Assembly (NCBI GenBank): GCA_002751075.1
Contig: NAOQ01000456.1
Span: 46,144-56,686, forward strand
From: Ichthyophonus hoferi
Lineage: Eukaryota; Opisthokonta; Ichthyosporea; Ichthyophonida; Ichthyophonidae
Reading direction: 5' to 3'
Length of the DNA: 10,543 bases
Position numbers and translations under genes: made by a program. Numbering within the stretch: position 1 is the first letter of the stretch; the number at the start of each line of letters is the position of its first letter. Below, in pieces: positions 9,413 through 10,543 of the stretch. The notes under the pieces were generated by a model. It ran no database searches and was not told where the DNA came from. It saw nothing but the letters and a program-made list of their open reading frames with translations.

Positions 9413-10332
9413 GTAAGTAATAAGACAAATATGGAGTGCTTGGATAGATACGATTTGATACTTATGAGAGTGCGTGTTATGTATGTATATATGTGTATGT
9501 ATGTATGCATGTATGTATGTATGTATGTATGTATGTATGTATGTCTATGTGTGTATGTGTATGTATGTGAAAAAGAGGGAGAAAGTGTGTGTATGTATAT
9601 ATGTAGACGACAGGATGGGGAGTACAATATAATTAGTAAAATGATAATACGTAAATCTATATATGCAAGGAATATAACTTTATATACTTATAATAAAATT
9701 ATAGGATTTTTTTGATTTTTTGATAGGCTTGTAATAGGGAATCGAAACAATAAATACATTGTATATGAGTGTGTGTATGTGTGATGTTAGAAAGACGATA
9801 GTTTATAGAGTATAAAGATGACATACATATTGGCAAAGTAATATAATAACCTATGAGAAGGATAGTACAAAAGGATCATACATTTATTATAATATATATA
9901 TAGATAATTGAAAATATACTTTTTGCCGTTCTATAGGTTGTGCAGTAATGTATAGTATTATTAGTGTGATGTAAATTATATTTTTTTATGTGTTTGTATA
10001 CATCATTGATCTGTACATCTGACAAAAGAATCTCTACCGTTGTATATCAGGATACGAAGATATAGTTATGAGCATATATACATTATACTCGCTTTTTACC
10101 CTGAATACTCCACATATACCTTTTAAAATTATTTCATTTCATCTATTAATTAGTGTTTCACAACAGAACATATACAAATATTTATTATTTTATAGCTCTA
10201 TTCAATTTTATTATCTCCATGTACACGTGCTAGTTGTTAATTTGGTATATTAGGCCAATCCAAACACCTCCTCTTTTCTTGCCGTATACCCCGATTTAGT
10301 AATCAAATGCCACATACATTAGCTAAATATAG
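9413..10332 (+). other. Probable intron 3 of the REXO1-like gene, no exon recognised
   Basis: AT-rich sequence after the gtaagt donor of exon 3. Several short open stretches follow AG dinucleotides (for example at 9612, 10051 and 10195), but each soon hits a stop in the needed phase or lacks a usable donor. The most likely reading is that most of this span is one intron. Confidence 0.4.
9478..9569 (+). repeat. (TATG)n microsatellite
   Basis: A tetranucleotide tract with a few interruptions (GCATG, GTCTATG, GTGT). It lies about 65 nt after the donor of exon 3 and contains more than a dozen GTATGT hexamers. Confidence 0.9.
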
Positions 10333-10371
10333 TTCCCTAATGGGCACAGATACGCAAACGGGTTAGAGTCG
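10333..10371 (+). CDS. Possible fourth exon of the REXO1-like gene
   Basis: A 39-nt phase-0 segment encoding FPNGHRYANGLES follows an acceptor (ctaaatatag) and precedes gtctgc, a donor like the gtctgt used after exon 1. It is in frame with the upstream exons. It is short, the donor is weak, and nothing in the peptide is diagnostic. A different frame of the same stretch, starting after tttag at 10299, is also open for some 20 codons, so this call is tentative. Confidence 0.22.
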
Positions 10372-10466
10372 GTCTGCATGAATATGATACTACCATAAAT
10401 GGTACTCATACGCCATCCGTATCCTCTGATCGGCCAATAGTAAGTCGTTTACTGTCTGTCGGTCTC

Positions 10467-10543
10467 TATGTATGTATGTATGTACGTATGTATGTATGTA
10501 TGTATGTATGTATGTATGTATGTATGTATGTATGTATGTATGT
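10467..10543 (+). repeat. (TATG)n microsatellite at the window end
   Basis: A near-perfect TATG run with one C interruption (TGTACG) that continues to the last base of the window, so its full length is unknown. Confidence 0.92.

Noticed and set aside
9382-9715. Open frames on both strands rich in Tyr, Thr, His or Val/Cys/Met
   Set aside because: They are translations of the TATG microsatellite.
10068-10253. Plus-strand open frame of 61 codons
   Set aside because: AT-rich, no motif, no consistent splice phase with the REXO1-like exons; probably intron.
10467-10543. Terminal tandem repeat as a telomere or CRISPR-like array
   Set aside because: It is a plain tetranucleotide microsatellite, also present inside an intron, without spacers or a G-rich telomere unit.

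Overview
This window comes from a nuclear eukaryotic genome. Its genes are split by AT-rich GT-AG introns (most begin gtatgt, gtatat or gtaagt; many end atag or acag). Exons are much richer in G+C than the introns and intergenic DNA, and simple repeats are common. The introns of the best-supported gene run from 111 to 491 nt, long for most fungi. One gene edge looks like an ANF-type or class C receptor ligand-binding domain, and another like the N-terminus of an animal-type REXO1 exonuclease. Together these fit a unicellular holozoan (for example an ichthyosporean) or an early-diverging fungus. That placement is inference.

Layout. (1) 22-201, minus strand: one exon of a receptor with a periplasmic-binding-type extracellular domain. 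The gene runs off the left edge, and a Cys-rich open segment at 816-962 may be an upstream exon of it. (2) 202-1809: otherwise no gene recognised. (3) 1810-6692, minus strand: a complete 13-exon gene for the La RNA-binding protein (363 aa; La motif, two RRMs, seven RGG repeats, nuclear-localisation-like tail). Every splice junction keeps frame. (4) 6693-7977: the upstream region shared by two divergent genes. It holds a 24-bp-period tandem repeat with a CTTAGGG core, a GGATCG-rich patch and a long ATAAT-type repeat tract. (5) 7978 to the right edge, plus strand: the 5' part of a gene whose first exons encode a CCCH zinc finger like that at the start of REXO1. Its zinc ligands are split between two exons across a 775-nt intron. 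Its introns hold complementary TATAG/CTATA repeats and a long TATG tract.

La binds the UUU-OH ends of new RNA polymerase III transcripts, and REXO1-family proteins are DEDDh 3' exonucleases. The divergent pair therefore may both concern RNA 3' ends, but shared regulation is only suggested by position. I found no mobile-element coding, CRISPR, rRNA or convincing tRNA. No undescribed multi-gene system is evident. The most interesting points are the split zinc finger, the exon flanked by inverted repeats, the La promoter repeat and the RGG tail of La.
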